In this document: positions 8,880 through 17,849 of the stretch, in pieces | Position numbering within the stretch: the stretch's first letter is position 1 | Layout of the letters: each line of letters starts with the position of its first letter | Source of the DNA: Aureispira sp963837355 | GTDB lineage: Bacteria > Bacteroidota > Bacteroidia > Chitinophagales > Saprospiraceae | DNA: 64,000 bases | Reading direction: 5' to 3' | Assembly: GCA_963837355.1 (NCBI GenBank) | Contig: CAWIMY010000010.1 | Coordinates: 62,001 to 126,000, forward strand | The notes under the pieces: model-generated | The model's input: the letters and a program-made list of their open reading frames with translations, nothing else | Database searches by the model: none | Told to the model about the DNA's origin: nothing | Translations under genes and position numbers: made by a program

Positions 8880-9677
8880 TTATTGTATAATAAATTCCAT
8901 GACAAAAATGAAAACAGCCATTACTAGAATAAAGTAACCAAAGCCTTTCTTGAGGCGTTTCCCGTCAATGCGTTGACCGAGGTACACCCCTAAGAAAATC
9001 CCTAGCAGCGCTAAGCTAGTAAAGCTTACCAAAAAGACCCAGTCAATGGTCAACTGCAAGGCATCGCCCAGCAAAAAACCTGTTAAGGACTTGATGGCAA
9101 TAATAATTAGCGAGGTGCCAATCGCTTTTTTGATGTCCAAATTGGCGAACATCACCAAAGCGGGAATAATTAAAAAACCACCGCCTGCGCCCACAAAACC
9201 AGTTAAGGCACCAACGCCCAAGCCTTCGGCAACAATGAGGGGGTAATTGTAGTGCACTTCGCCCGTACCACCTTGTCGTTCTTTACCCGACAACATCGAC
9301 ACGGCAGCGACCAACATCAACACAGCAAAAACACCAAACATCGCCATGCGTCGGGTCAGTTCAAAGCCGCCCACCGTCCACAGCACTTCTGGCAAAGCAG
9401 GCACTACAAAGTGCCGAACCACCCAAACACCGACTAGGGCAGGCCCTCCAAAAACGAGCGCTGTGCGCCAATCTACTTGACCTTGCAAGTGCTGTCTCCA
9501 GCCGCCGACCAACGCCGCCGCACCTACTACAAATAAAGAGTAAGCCGTGGACAATTGTTCGTCTAAACCAAATAAATATGCCAATACAGGCACGGCCAAA
9601 ATAGACCCCCCTCCGCCAATTAATCCTAAGGAAAGCCCAATCATTAGCGCCATTCCGTAACCAAAAATTTCTAACAT
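8880..9677 (-). CDS. TauE/SafE-family sulfite exporter (DUF81)
   Basis: A 265-residue inner-membrane permease with about eight hydrophobic helices. Two internal halves each begin with a glycine-rich motif, SLGLIGGGGSILAVPVLAYL near residue 17 and GFVGAGGGFLIIPALVMF near 160, which is typical of TauE/SafE. Family members export sulfite, sulfoacetate or related anions. Its place between an ArsR repressor (25 bp upstream) and a persulfide dioxygenase (48 bp downstream) supports sulfite export. Substrate specificity is inferred from context only. Confidence 0.88.
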   Translation of the reverse strand: MLEIFGYGMALMIGLSLGLIGGGGSILAVPVLAYLFGLDEQLSTAYSLFVVGAAALVGGWRQHLQGQVDWRTALVFGGPALVGVWVVRHFVVPALPEVLWTVGGFELTRRMAMFGVFAVLMLVAAVSMLSGKERQGGTGEVHYNYPLIVAEGLGVGALTGFVGAGGGFLIIPALVMFANLDIKKAIGTSLIIIAIKSLTGFLLGDALQLTIDWVFLVSFTSLALLGIFLGVYLGQRIDGKRLKKGFGYFILVMAVFIFVMEFIIQ

Positions 9678-9702
9678 CGCTTTGTACTACTTGCTTATCA
9701 GG

Positions 9703-10014
9703 TTATAAAAAATCACACTTTTCCATACAATCAAAAATGCGGAGCAGCTGGCGATCCGCCAATTGATAATAAACCTGTTTGCCCCGCCTCTGAGAAGTCA
9801 AGATACCGTTGTCTTTCATCTTTGCTAAATGGTGCGAAAGCATCGAGAGCTCACACTCGGCCTCTAAGCGCTCGTGTATAGTAGAGACATTGATCGGCTC
9901 TTCGGCTTCTAAGAGCTCCATAATTTCTAATTTAACAGGATGTGCAATAGTTTTCAAAATCTTGGCTACTGCTATTAGTTTCTCTGGCGAAAATTGTCGT
10001 TTGCTTGTTTTCAT
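9703..10014 (-). CDS. ArsR/SmtB-family repressor of the sulfur operon
   Basis: A 103-residue winged-helix regulator, first gene of a five-gene minus-strand operon. LKTIAHPVKLEIMELLE forms the first helices, LSMLSHHLAKMKDNGILTS the recognition helix, and RRGKQVYYQLAD the wing. It has a Cys in the recognition region (ECELS) and two near the C-terminus (CMEKCDFL). BigR/SqrR-type ArsR proteins sense persulfide through cysteine pairs, so a thiol-based sulfide response is plausible but the pairing is not proven. A second, similar protein lies at 43625-43948. A 12-bp palindrome overlapping its own promoter (10016-10027) suggests autoregulation. Confidence 0.9.
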   Translation of the reverse strand: MKTSKRQFSPEKLIAVAKILKTIAHPVKLEIMELLEAEEPINVSTIHERLEAECELSMLSHHLAKMKDNGILTSQRRGKQVYYQLADRQLLRIFDCMEKCDFL

Positions 10015-10015
10015 A

Positions 10016-10049
10016 ATACAAATGTATGAATAGTTTATCGTTTGTTCAA
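10016..10049 (-). promoter_or_regulatory. Bacteroidota-type promoter with overlapping palindromic operator
   Basis: On the minus strand TACATTTG (10019-10026) matches the Bacteroidota -7 box TAnnTTTG exactly. TTG at 10047-10049 lies 20 nt upstream, as expected for the -33 element. The palindrome ATACAAATGTAT (10016-10027) covers the -7 box and is a good candidate operator for the adjacent ArsR protein. The -7 box is only 4 nt from the ATG (10014), so the transcript would be nearly leaderless. Confidence 0.55.
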
Positions 10050-10167
10050 GTATTCAGGTAAAAAATTATCAAAAATAGCTGTTTTTCTTACTGAACAGTG
10101 TAACTTTTACGCTATTGAATCGTCAAGCAGGCGTTCTCACGCCTTTTTTATCTTAAAAAAAAAATTT

Positions 10168-11022
10168 ATGAAATTGCTCTTCCTACTACTGCTCGCTTTA
10201 TTGTTGGGTAGTAATGCCTCTTTTAGCCAAGCACCATCCATCACCTTAACGGGAACCGTGCAGGATCTTTTGTATGAAAACTCTCTAGGGTATGTCAATA
10301 TTGGTTGGGTGGATCGACAGCTGGGAACGGTCTCTAATGAGCAAGGTCATTTTCGTTTAGAAGTACCTGCGAATTTGCCCGATAGCGCCGTGTTGCGTTT
10401 TTCGATGATTGGCTATGCCACACAAGATTTTTTTTGGAAAGACATTAAACCCAACACTACGATGTTGGTAGAACTGGCAGCGGTTATTACCAAAATACAA
10501 GAAATAACGGTGACGGATTGTAGTTTGGATACGCGTAAACACAAAGGCAATGTGCTCAAAAAAACACCAATTGGCTGGATGAGTTTTGTGTCTAAAGAAT
10601 TGGGAACAGAGATTGCCACCCGAATTCAGCTCCGTAAAAAGCGAGAAAGTCACCTCAAAACACTGCACTTGTGGATTGGTAGCCATGAACACGATACCCT
10701 ATTTTTTAGATTGAATATCTATGCCGTAGAAGACGGGCGACCAGGCGACAATTTATTGACAGAGAATATTTTTATTACCATTCCCGCTAGTGGAGAACGC
10801 GTAGCGATTGACTTAGAGCCCTATCGGCTGTCTTATGAGCAAGATATTTTTGTGGCCTTAGAATATGTGCGTGCTTTAGAATCGGATAAAGAAGAAGGGG
10901 TCACTTTTGGAAGCAATTTATTTGGCAAAAGTAGTTATGTGCGTTTCTCTAGCCAATCCAGTTGGTACAAAACACCCATTCTAAACCTTGGCTTCTCAGT
11001 AGAGGTATGTGAACAAAAATAA
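10168..11022 (+). CDS. Secreted protein with carboxypeptidase-regulatory-like domain
   Basis: The 284-residue product begins with a signal peptide (MKLLFLLLLALLLGSNASFSQ region, cleavage near residue 22). A CarboxypepD_reg-like beta-sandwich follows: ITLTGTVQDLLYENSLGYVN and TVSNEQGHFRLEVP, about residues 28-110. The rest (about 120-284) is an uncharacterised C-terminal region seen in Bacteroidota envelope proteins. I start at ATG 10168; the longer frame from 10042 has no signal-like start. It is divergent from the sulfur operon. Its role is unknown; the regulatory-like domain usually marks outer-membrane or secreted proteins. Confidence 0.8.
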   Translation: MKLLFLLLLALLLGSNASFSQAPSITLTGTVQDLLYENSLGYVNIGWVDRQLGTVSNEQGHFRLEVPANLPDSAVLRFSMIGYATQDFFWKDIKPNTTMLVELAAVITKIQEITVTDCSLDTRKHKGNVLKKTPIGWMSFVSKELGTEIATRIQLRKKRESHLKTLHLWIGSHEHDTLFFRLNIYAVEDGRPGDNLLTENIFITIPASGERVAIDLEPYRLSYEQDIFVALEYVRALESDKEEGVTFGSNLFGKSSYVRFSSQSSWYKTPILNLGFSVEVCEQK

Positions 11023-11269
11023 GGCATTATCTGCCAAAACAATGCAACAACATAACGGCCACATTTGTGTTAATCAAAAGATGCCTTGAAGAAAATTCAA
11101 GCGCTCAAACTTTGTTTGCATTTATTTTTAGGTATTTTTACCTAGCTGCGCTAAAGCTGCAACGGCTTCTTTTCAATACCTTGGGGAAGCCTGCAACAAG
11201 CGGTAGTCACCTCTCTTTGATGGCTGTTGAAAGAACAACCATGGAAGGGGAATTAAATCTCATTTTGGT

Positions 11270-11761
11270 ATGATAGCACAAGAACAACAAGAAATTTGGA
11301 GTTTGATGGAGCAAGTTTTTGATCCTGAAATTCCTGTTTTGTCGGTTACCGACATGGGGGTCGTGCGCGACGTGCGGCAAGAAGAAGGACAATGGCACAT
11401 TGACATTACTCCAACCTATTCAGGCTGTCCTGCTATGGATATGATTGCCGTAGAAATAAAAGCCATTTTGCAACAGCACGGCTACGATCCTGTACACGTA
11501 CACACCATTTTGTCCCCTGCTTGGACGACCGAATGGATGACGGAGGAAGGCAAAAGTAAGCTCAAAGCTTACGGCATCGCTCCTCCTGAGGGAAAAACCA
11601 TTGATAAGAGTGTACTGTTTGGCGCCCCCAAAAAAATTGAGTGTCCTCGCTGTGGTTCTCGCGAAACAGATTTGCTCAGTCAATTTGGCTCGACCGCCTG
11701 CAAAGCCTTGTACCAATGCAGCAGCTGCAAGGAACCGTTTGACTATTTTAAATGCCATTAA
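11270..11761 (+). CDS. paaD: PaaD-like protein of the phenylacetyl-CoA epoxidase system
   Basis: A 163-residue protein related to MIP18/SufT (DUF59). The N-terminal domain has EQVFDPEIPVLSVTDMGVVR and the conserved SGCPAMDM loop. The C-terminal part carries a four-Cys zinc-ribbon-like unit: CPRCGS followed by CSSCKEP. PaaD is needed for maturation or iron-sulfur loading of the PaaABCE epoxidase. Here the epoxidase subunits are absent: the gene upstream is unrelated. Downstream, with gaps of about 25-80 bp, follow paaG, paaH and paaI, so this is the distal half of a paa operon. Confidence 0.88.
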   Translation: MIAQEQQEIWSLMEQVFDPEIPVLSVTDMGVVRDVRQEEGQWHIDITPTYSGCPAMDMIAVEIKAILQQHGYDPVHVHTILSPAWTTEWMTEEGKSKLKAYGIAPPEGKTIDKSVLFGAPKKIECPRCGSRETDLLSQFGSTACKALYQCSSCKEPFDYFKCH

Positions 11762-11786
11762 ACACCAACAATAAAACACACTAGCT

Positions 11787-12566
11787 ATGTCCAGAACAAT
11801 CCAAAGTAACCTACACAAAAGCGTCTTGACACTCACCCTCAGTCGCCCTAATACTTACAATAGTTTTAATAGAGAAATGTCTTTGGCATTGATCGACGCT
11901 TTGCAGGGAGCTGCCAAAAACGATGACGTACGCGCTGTTGTATTGACAGGTGGTGGAAAAGCTTTTTGCGCGGGGCAAGATTTGCGCGAAGTGACCGACG
12001 ATAATGGTATCGGCTTTGAACAAATTTTAAACGAGCATTACAACCCCATTATCAAGGCCATTCGCAACTTGTCTAAGCCCGTGGTCGCCGCTGTCAACGG
12101 TGTCGCAGCAGGAGCAGGGGCAAATATCGCTTTTGCTTGTGATTTGACCATTGCCAAGGAGTCGGCGAGCTTTACGCAAGCGTTTAGCAAAATCGGCTTA
12201 GTGCCCGACAGTGGGGGGAGTTTCTTTTTGCCGCGTTTGGTGGGGATGCAGCGCGCTACGGCGTTGACCTTTCTGAGTGATAAAGTGACAGCGCAAGAAG
12301 CGGTAGAAATAGGCTTGATTTACAAATGTGTGCCCGATAAGGACTACGAAGAAGCGGTCAAGCAATTGGCCGAACGCCTAGCCAAAATGCCTACTCGTGC
12401 TTTGGGAATGACCAAACAATTGCTCAATCAAAGTATGACCAATTCCTTAGAGGAACAATTGGAAGTCGAAGGCGAAATGCAATTGGCCGCGAGCAAACGC
12501 CACGATTACAAAGAAGGCGTTAACGCCTTTTTGCAAAAACGCCATCCTAAATTCATCGGTAAATAA
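11787..12566 (+). CDS. paaG: Enoyl-CoA hydratase/isomerase, PaaG type
   Basis: This 259-residue crotonase-fold enzyme most likely isomerises ring-1,2-epoxyphenylacetyl-CoA to the oxepin in phenylacetate breakdown. The oxyanion-hole motif GGGKAFCAGQDL is near residues 52-63 and AAVNGVAAGAGANIAFACDL near 101-120. The block GLVPDSGGSFFLPRLVG (about 134-150), with an Asp rather than Glu in PDSGG, is characteristic of PaaG over general enoyl-CoA hydratases. It lies between paaD and paaH. A role in ordinary beta-oxidation is the alternative. Confidence 0.87.
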   Translation: MSRTIQSNLHKSVLTLTLSRPNTYNSFNREMSLALIDALQGAAKNDDVRAVVLTGGGKAFCAGQDLREVTDDNGIGFEQILNEHYNPIIKAIRNLSKPVVAAVNGVAAGAGANIAFACDLTIAKESASFTQAFSKIGLVPDSGGSFFLPRLVGMQRATALTFLSDKVTAQEAVEIGLIYKCVPDKDYEEAVKQLAERLAKMPTRALGMTKQLLNQSMTNSLEEQLEVEGEMQLAASKRHDYKEGVNAFLQKRHPKFIGK

Positions 12567-12644
12567 TTCCATGCCCCCCAGAAAATTAAAGCTGCTTATT
12601 TAAAATAAGAACATTACCACCACTATAACAACGATTAACCAATA

Positions 12645-13802
12645 ATGACAATAAAAGTAGGAATACTGGGCGCTGGTTCTATGGGAATCGGCATTGCTCA
12701 AATTGCCGCGACCAATGGACACGAAGTTATTTTATGTGACAACAACGGCGCGGCAATGGAGCGCTCTTTGGATAACCTCAAAAGCATTTTGAACCGCCAA
12801 GTAGAAAAAGGGCGGATGGAACAGCAAGAAGTAAAGGCGATTATTGGGCGCATACAGCCAACAGGCATTATGAATGAATTTAACGACTGCCATATTGTTA
12901 TTGAGGCAATCGTCGAGAATTTGAGCATCAAGCGCGAGGTTTTTCAGAAGATGGAGGAAGTCGTCTCTGAAACCTGCGTCTTGGCCACTAATACGTCTTC
13001 TTTATCAGTAGCCGCTATTGCTGCATCTTGCAAGCAGCCTTCTAGGGTATTGGGGGTACACTTTTTTAATCCTGCCCCTCTGATGAAATTGGTGGAGCTA
13101 ATTCCTGCGGTACAGACCAACCCTGTGGTGCTAGAGAATACACGAAATTTGATTAATAGCTGGGATAAAGTCGCTGTTGTGACCAAAGATACACCCGGTT
13201 TTATTGTGAATCGGGTGGCTCGTCCTTTTTATGGCGAAGCCTTGCGCCTATTAGATGAAGGGATTGCGAACATCGCTACCATTGACTGGGCGATGACGAG
13301 TCTAGCAGGCTTTAGAATGGGGCCTTTTACGCTAATGGATTATATTGGCAATGATGTCAATTACATTGTAACCGAAACCGTTTTTGCGGCCTTTTATTAC
13401 GATCCAAGATACAAGCCTTCGTTTACTCAAAAACGCCTAGCAGAAGCGGGCTACTGGGGACGCAAGCGCGGGCGTGGTTATTACAATTATGCTGAAAATA
13501 CGACCAATCCTACTGCCAACGAAGACCCGATCTTGGGACAGCAAATTGTTGACCGCATTGTGGTCATGCTCATCAACGAAGCGGTTGATGCCCTTTTTTG
13601 GCAAATTGCCTCTGCCGAAGATATTGATTTGGCGATGACCAAAGGAGTGAATTATCCCAAAGGCTTGTTGGCTTGGGCGAAAGAAATCGGGTATGCCACT
13701 TGCGTGGAACGCCTTGATGCCTTGTACGAAGAATACCACGAAGACCGCTACCGTTGTAGTCCTTTGTTGCGCCGTTTGGCGAATGGAACAATTGCCTTAT
13801 AA
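12645..13802 (+). CDS. paaH: 3-hydroxyacyl-CoA dehydrogenase, PaaH type
   Basis: A 385-residue NAD-dependent dehydrogenase. The Rossmann motif GAGSMGIGIAQIAA is at about residues 9-22. The catalytic-region HFFNPAPLMKLVELI (His near 144) and TPGFIVNRVARPFY near 180-194 follow. Two C-terminal 3HCDH helical domains complete the protein. In phenylacetate degradation it oxidises 3-hydroxyadipyl-CoA. The FFNPAP variant and its place after paaG and before paaI favour PaaH over a general FadB-like enzyme. Confidence 0.86.
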   Translation: MTIKVGILGAGSMGIGIAQIAATNGHEVILCDNNGAAMERSLDNLKSILNRQVEKGRMEQQEVKAIIGRIQPTGIMNEFNDCHIVIEAIVENLSIKREVFQKMEEVVSETCVLATNTSSLSVAAIAASCKQPSRVLGVHFFNPAPLMKLVELIPAVQTNPVVLENTRNLINSWDKVAVVTKDTPGFIVNRVARPFYGEALRLLDEGIANIATIDWAMTSLAGFRMGPFTLMDYIGNDVNYIVTETVFAAFYYDPRYKPSFTQKRLAEAGYWGRKRGRGYYNYAENTTNPTANEDPILGQQIVDRIVVMLINEAVDALFWQIASAEDIDLAMTKGVNYPKGLLAWAKEIGYATCVERLDALYEEYHEDRYRCSPLLRRLANGTIAL

Positions 13803-13831
13803 GGTGTTTTTAACCAATTTATATATCCCCT

Positions 13832-14266
13832 ATGTCCGACACGCCCGCTTACCAACTAGTCAAGAAAAATTTGTACGATCAAGACGCGTTTAGCCAATGG
13901 CTAGGCATTGCGCTGCACCACATTGAAGCGGGCAGCGCGGTGCTGTCTTTGACGGTACGACCCGATATGACCAATGGATTTGGCTTGGCGCATGGCGGCA
14001 TTGCTTATTCTTTGGCAGACAGTGCATTGGCTTTTGCTGCCAATGCCCACGGGCGGCAAAGTTTGTCTATAGAAACGGCGATTTCGCATACCAATGCTGC
14101 TCATGTAGGCGACGTGTTGACAGCCACAGCCACAGAGGAAAATCTGAGTCATAAAATTGGCCTGTACCGCATTGTCGTTCGTAACCAAGAGCAGAAATTA
14201 ATAGCAGTTTTTAAAGGAACGGTCTACCGCAGCAGCAAAGAATGGTTCCAACAAGAGCAGCCGTAA
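13832..14266 (+). CDS. paaI: Hotdog-fold acyl-CoA thioesterase PaaI
   Basis: A 144-residue single hotdog domain. The signature NGFGLAHGGIAYSLADSALAFAAN (residues about 47-70) carries the HGG turn and the catalytic Asp of the PaaI subfamily. The protein probably forms a tetramer and hydrolyses hydroxyphenylacetyl-CoA or other stalled aromatic CoA esters, protecting the CoA pool. It begins 29 bp after paaH and ends the paa block. Length and motif fit the family well. Confidence 0.88.
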   Translation: MSDTPAYQLVKKNLYDQDAFSQWLGIALHHIEAGSAVLSLTVRPDMTNGFGLAHGGIAYSLADSALAFAANAHGRQSLSIETAISHTNAAHVGDVLTATATEENLSHKIGLYRIVVRNQEQKLIAVFKGTVYRSSKEWFQQEQP

Positions 14267-14526
14267 GCAGGCGGCTGTCTATTGATCGAATAGAACTAAT
14301 GCTAGGTCGAAAAATGCACAAGGACTATTCGCCAAAAACTTATTTTTATGTCCAGAAAAAAGTGAGTCCCCTGTTTTAAGAACCAAGGTGTCTTCCATAT
14401 AATCTATAGTTGCCTACTAGTCGTCTGCTTTATAGCTTCCTTTTTTCAAAAAAAAAGTTATTTTTACCCCACTTTTGATAATTGAGAGGTTGTTTGCAAA
14501 GCAACTTCAGCGCTAAAAGGCTACTT

Positions 14527-15588
14527 ATGACACCAATAAGAACTAAAATTGCAGGTTTAGGCTACTTCGTTCCTAAAAATGTGGTTACCAATGATGATCT
14601 AGCGAAGGTAATGGACACGAGCGATGAATGGATTCGCGCACGGACGGGCATAGAAGAGCGCCGTTACGTTACCCGTTTTGAAGACACTCCTGCTACGATG
14701 GGCGCTGAAGCGGCTCGCATAGCTATGGAACGCGCTGGCGTTACAGCAGAAGATATTGATTTTGTTGTCTTTGCAACATTGAGCCCTGATTATTATTTTC
14801 CTGGAGGAGGTGTTTTGGTACAACGTGAGTTGGGGCTCGGCCACTGTGGCTGTCTCGATGTTCGCAATCAATGTTCAGGCTTTCTTTATGGCTTGTCTGT
14901 TGCCGATCAATATATTCGCACAGGCACCTACAAAAACATTCTATTGATTGGCTCGGAAGTTCACTCGGCAGGGATTGATTTCAGTACCCGTGGTCGTGAT
15001 GTAACCGTTATTTTTGGAGATGGGGCAGGAGCTGCCATCTTGCAGCCCACCCAAGAAGAGGGCAAAGGAGTATTGACAACGCATTTGCATGCCGATGGTA
15101 CCCATGCTGAGAAATTGGCCTTTATCAACCCTGGTTCTCATGCAGGTGTACACACCAAGGATTTGGATGTCTTTCCAACGGTAGAAGAAGATCCCTACGC
15201 CTCGTTAATGATTACACCCAAGATGGTAGAAGAAGGCAAGCATTATCCCAATATGGATGGGCAATTTGTTTTCAAACACGCGGTGCGCCGCTTTCCTGAA
15301 GTGATCGGTGAAGCCCTACAAGCAACCAATTTAGCCATAAAAGATATTGATTTATTAGTACCTCATCAAGCGAATTTACGCATTGCGCAGTTTGTACAAA
15401 AAACCTTGCAAATGCCTGATGAAAAAGTATTCAATAACATTCAAAAATACGGCAATACGACCGCTGCCTCTATCCCAATTGCCTTGACCGAAGCGTGGGA
15501 ACAAGGAAAAGTAAAAGACGGCGATTTGATTTGCTTGGCTGCTTTTGGCAGTGGATTTACTTGGGCAAGTGCCCTTATTCGCTGGTAA
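14527..15588 (+). CDS. fabH: Beta-ketoacyl-ACP synthase III (FabH-like)
   Basis: The 353-residue enzyme condenses an acyl-CoA primer with malonyl-ACP. The catalytic triad is visible: Cys116 in DVRNQCSGF, His280 in PHQANLRI, and Asn310 in YGNTTAAS. The N-terminus TKIAGLGYFVPKNVVTNDDL is typical. I use ATG 14527; the upstream in-frame start at 14482 adds 15 unmatched residues. At 353 residues it is slightly longer than E. coli FabH (317), with an insertion around residues 215-235, as in many Bacteroidota paralogues, so a secondary or special-primer KASIII is possible. It lies 260 bp after paaI and has its own upstream region. Confidence 0.87.
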   Translation: MTPIRTKIAGLGYFVPKNVVTNDDLAKVMDTSDEWIRARTGIEERRYVTRFEDTPATMGAEAARIAMERAGVTAEDIDFVVFATLSPDYYFPGGGVLVQRELGLGHCGCLDVRNQCSGFLYGLSVADQYIRTGTYKNILLIGSEVHSAGIDFSTRGRDVTVIFGDGAGAAILQPTQEEGKGVLTTHLHADGTHAEKLAFINPGSHAGVHTKDLDVFPTVEEDPYASLMITPKMVEEGKHYPNMDGQFVFKHAVRRFPEVIGEALQATNLAIKDIDLLVPHQANLRIAQFVQKTLQMPDEKVFNNIQKYGNTTAASIPIALTEAWEQGKVKDGDLICLAAFGSGFTWASALIRW

Positions 15589-15750
15589 GTACGGCTTTAA
15601 AATCTTGTTAAACTAACTTCTTCGCCCTCTATTCGGCATTAGACTTGACTAGCAAGAGATGTACAGTAAATGCTATACACGGACGGAAGAGCACATATAA
15701 TCGTTCTAACAACGTCCTTATCCTTATCATAAACACTATTAAATAACAGT

Positions 15751-17352
15751 ATGAAGTTAAAAAATATTCTGTTTTCCGCCTGTTTAGTGCTTCCCACTTT
15801 GGCGTTAACAGCACAAGATACCGCACCAGAAAACTGGTATAACTTGGATATGGGCGACGACAAAGTCCAAGGAGTGAGCGCGGAAAAAGCCTACCAAGAA
15901 TTATTGAAAGGTAAAAAATCTACCACTATTGTTGTGGCGATTATTGATTCTGGTGTAGACGAAGAGCACGAGGATTTGAAAGATGTCATGTGGGTCAACA
16001 AAGATGAAATTCCAGGCAATGGCATTGACGATGACAAAAACGGCTATATTGATGACATCCACGGATGGAACTTTATTGGTGGCAAAAACGGCGAGAACGT
16101 AGACAAAGACAGCTACGAACTAACGCGCGTTTACAGCTATCTAAAGAACAAAAAACGCAATAAAAAAGAAGAGGCTCGTTACCAAAAAGTCAAAGAAGAA
16201 TTTGATGAAAAGGTAAAAGGGATGCAAGAGAATTTGCAGCAAATGACCATGATTACAGGGGTTCTAACGAGCATCCAAGCAGGTCTAAATGGCAAACCTG
16301 CTACCGCAGAAAACATCAAAGCCATTGAAGCGAATGATGACAAGACCAAGATGGCTAAACAGGTTTTTATCTCGGCGTTCTTACCTCAGCTATTGGACGG
16401 CGGTAAAACCGAAACAGAAGACCTTGGATTAGAAGAAATGATGGAAGGCATCAAAGGAGCTAAGGATTATTACCAAAGTAGCTTGGATTATGGCTACAAT
16501 GTAGATTTTGACCCTAGAAATATTGTTGGTGATGACTACAGCAAGTCCAAAGAAATGTACTACGGGAACAACGACGTAACTGGTCCCGATGCTACACACG
16601 GAACACACGTAGCAGGTATTGTAGGCGCAGTGCGTACCAATAACTTGGGTAGCAAAGGTGTTGCTGACAACGTTCGTTTAATGTCTGTTCGCGCGGTACC
16701 CGATGGTGATGAGCGCGATAAAGATGTTGCCAATGCAATTTGCTACGCCGTCAACAACGGCGCAAAAATTATCAATATGAGCTTTGGAAAAGGCTTTTCT
16801 TACGACAAAAAACGCGTTGATAAATCGGTTCGTTATGCCGAGAAAAAAGGCGTTTTGTTGATTCATGCAGCTGGTAACAGCTCTTTGAACACGGATATGG
16901 AAGACAACTATCCTAACCGTTACAAAAAAGACGACGAGTCTAAGCCTTACAGCAACTGGATCGAAGTTGGTGCCTTGTCTTGGAAGCCTGGTGTTGATGC
17001 ACCCGCTACCTTCTCTAACTACGGTAAGAAAAACGTAGATTTGTTTGCGCCAGGAGTAGATATTTATGCGACTACGCCTGGTTCTGAATACGAAGCGTTG
17101 AGCGGTACTAGTATGGCAGCTCCTGTCACGGCTGGTGTAGCGGCTTTGGTTTGGTCTTACTACCCACAATTAACTGTACAAGAATTGAAAAAAATCTTGA
17201 TGGAATCTACAATCAAGAAAGCAGACTATGTCAACTTGCCTGGTTCTGGTGGCGAGAAGCAAGTAGAATTCAATACCTTGTCTCGTACTAGTGGTGTTGT
17301 TAATGCTTACGCGGCCTTGAAAATGGCGGAGGAAATGACATCTAAAAAATAA
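15751..17352 (+). CDS. Secreted S8 (subtilisin-like) serine peptidase
   Basis: The 533-residue protease starts with a signal peptide (MKLKNILFSACLVLPTLALT, cleavage near AQD). The catalytic triad is Asp66 in AIIDSGVD, His283 in HGTHVAG, and Ser454 in SGTSMAAP. About 200 charged residues are inserted between the Asp and His blocks, a feature of a Bacteroidota S8 subfamily; the insert is Lys/Glu-rich and helical. No C-terminal sorting domain is visible, so it may stay in the periplasm. A strong terminator follows. Confidence 0.93.
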   Translation: MKLKNILFSACLVLPTLALTAQDTAPENWYNLDMGDDKVQGVSAEKAYQELLKGKKSTTIVVAIIDSGVDEEHEDLKDVMWVNKDEIPGNGIDDDKNGYIDDIHGWNFIGGKNGENVDKDSYELTRVYSYLKNKKRNKKEEARYQKVKEEFDEKVKGMQENLQQMTMITGVLTSIQAGLNGKPATAENIKAIEANDDKTKMAKQVFISAFLPQLLDGGKTETEDLGLEEMMEGIKGAKDYYQSSLDYGYNVDFDPRNIVGDDYSKSKEMYYGNNDVTGPDATHGTHVAGIVGAVRTNNLGSKGVADNVRLMSVRAVPDGDERDKDVANAICYAVNNGAKIINMSFGKGFSYDKKRVDKSVRYAEKKGVLLIHAAGNSSLNTDMEDNYPNRYKKDDESKPYSNWIEVGALSWKPGVDAPATFSNYGKKNVDLFAPGVDIYATTPGSEYEALSGTSMAAPVTAGVAALVWSYYPQLTVQELKKILMESTIKKADYVNLPGSGGEKQVEFNTLSRTSGVVNAYAALKMAEEMTSKK

Positions 17353-17391
17353 TCCAACTAATAAAATATAATTATTGGATGTTATTATACG

Positions 17392-17428
17392 AATCGGCAG
17401 GGAAAATTTTTCTCTGCCGATTTTTTTT
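17392..17428 (+). terminator. Rho-independent terminator of the S8 peptidase gene
   Basis: AATCGGCAGGGAAAA pairs with TTTTTCTCTGCCGATT (one mismatch) and eight Ts follow directly. It lies 40 bp after the peptidase stop and 74 bp before the next start. Confidence 0.88.
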
Positions 17429-17501
17429 GTAGAGAATCAAGTGCAATGCTTTGACTTATGTTTTCCTTTATAAAATAGAGAACCCAAACTTAACTTCCAT
17501 T

Positions 17502-17843
17502 ATGAGTATCAATTATAACAACAGAAAATTCCGTCCTGTGAGCAATAGTGACAACAGCGAAACCTCTGAAGCCACTATTTTTCATTATCAACAAGAAGGG
17601 AACATCCTAACGGCGAGCTATACGGGTGGGGCAATAGTAAAAGGCCACCTAATAGGACTAGTGGATGCCCAAGGCAATATTGATATGCGTTACCACCAAG
17701 TCAATGTAAAGGGGGAGTTGTTGACAGGGCACTGCAATTCGCGTCCAGAACGGCTGCCCAACGGCAAAATTCGTCTCCATGAGTCGTGGCAATGGACTTC
17801 GAGCGATCAATCCAAGGGGCAATCTATACTGGAAGAATGCTAA
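17502..17843 (+). CDS. Small beta-rich conserved protein
   Basis: A 113-residue protein starting MSINYNNRKFRPVSN. It contains TIFHYQQEGNILTASYTGG, then IVKGHLIGLVD and NIDMRYHQVNVKGELLTG, all predicted beta-strands ending in LHESWQWTSSD. Similar proteins are common in Bacteroidota and Firmicutes and are often labelled n-acetylglutamate synthase. They lack an acetyltransferase fold, so I do not adopt that name. I prefer ATG 17502 to the in-frame TTG at 17451. Single gene; role unknown. Confidence 0.78.
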   Translation: MSINYNNRKFRPVSNSDNSETSEATIFHYQQEGNILTASYTGGAIVKGHLIGLVDAQGNIDMRYHQVNVKGELLTGHCNSRPERLPNGKIRLHESWQWTSSDQSKGQSILEEC

Positions 17844-17849
17844 AATTAA

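Noticed and set aside
11067..11273. Possible PaaC/PaaE remnant upstream of paaD
   Set aside because: I looked for conserved ends of the epoxidase subunits in all frames and saw none.
17502..17843. N-acetylglutamate synthase
   Set aside because: Similar proteins often bear this label, but the sequence has no acetyltransferase motif and is too short.
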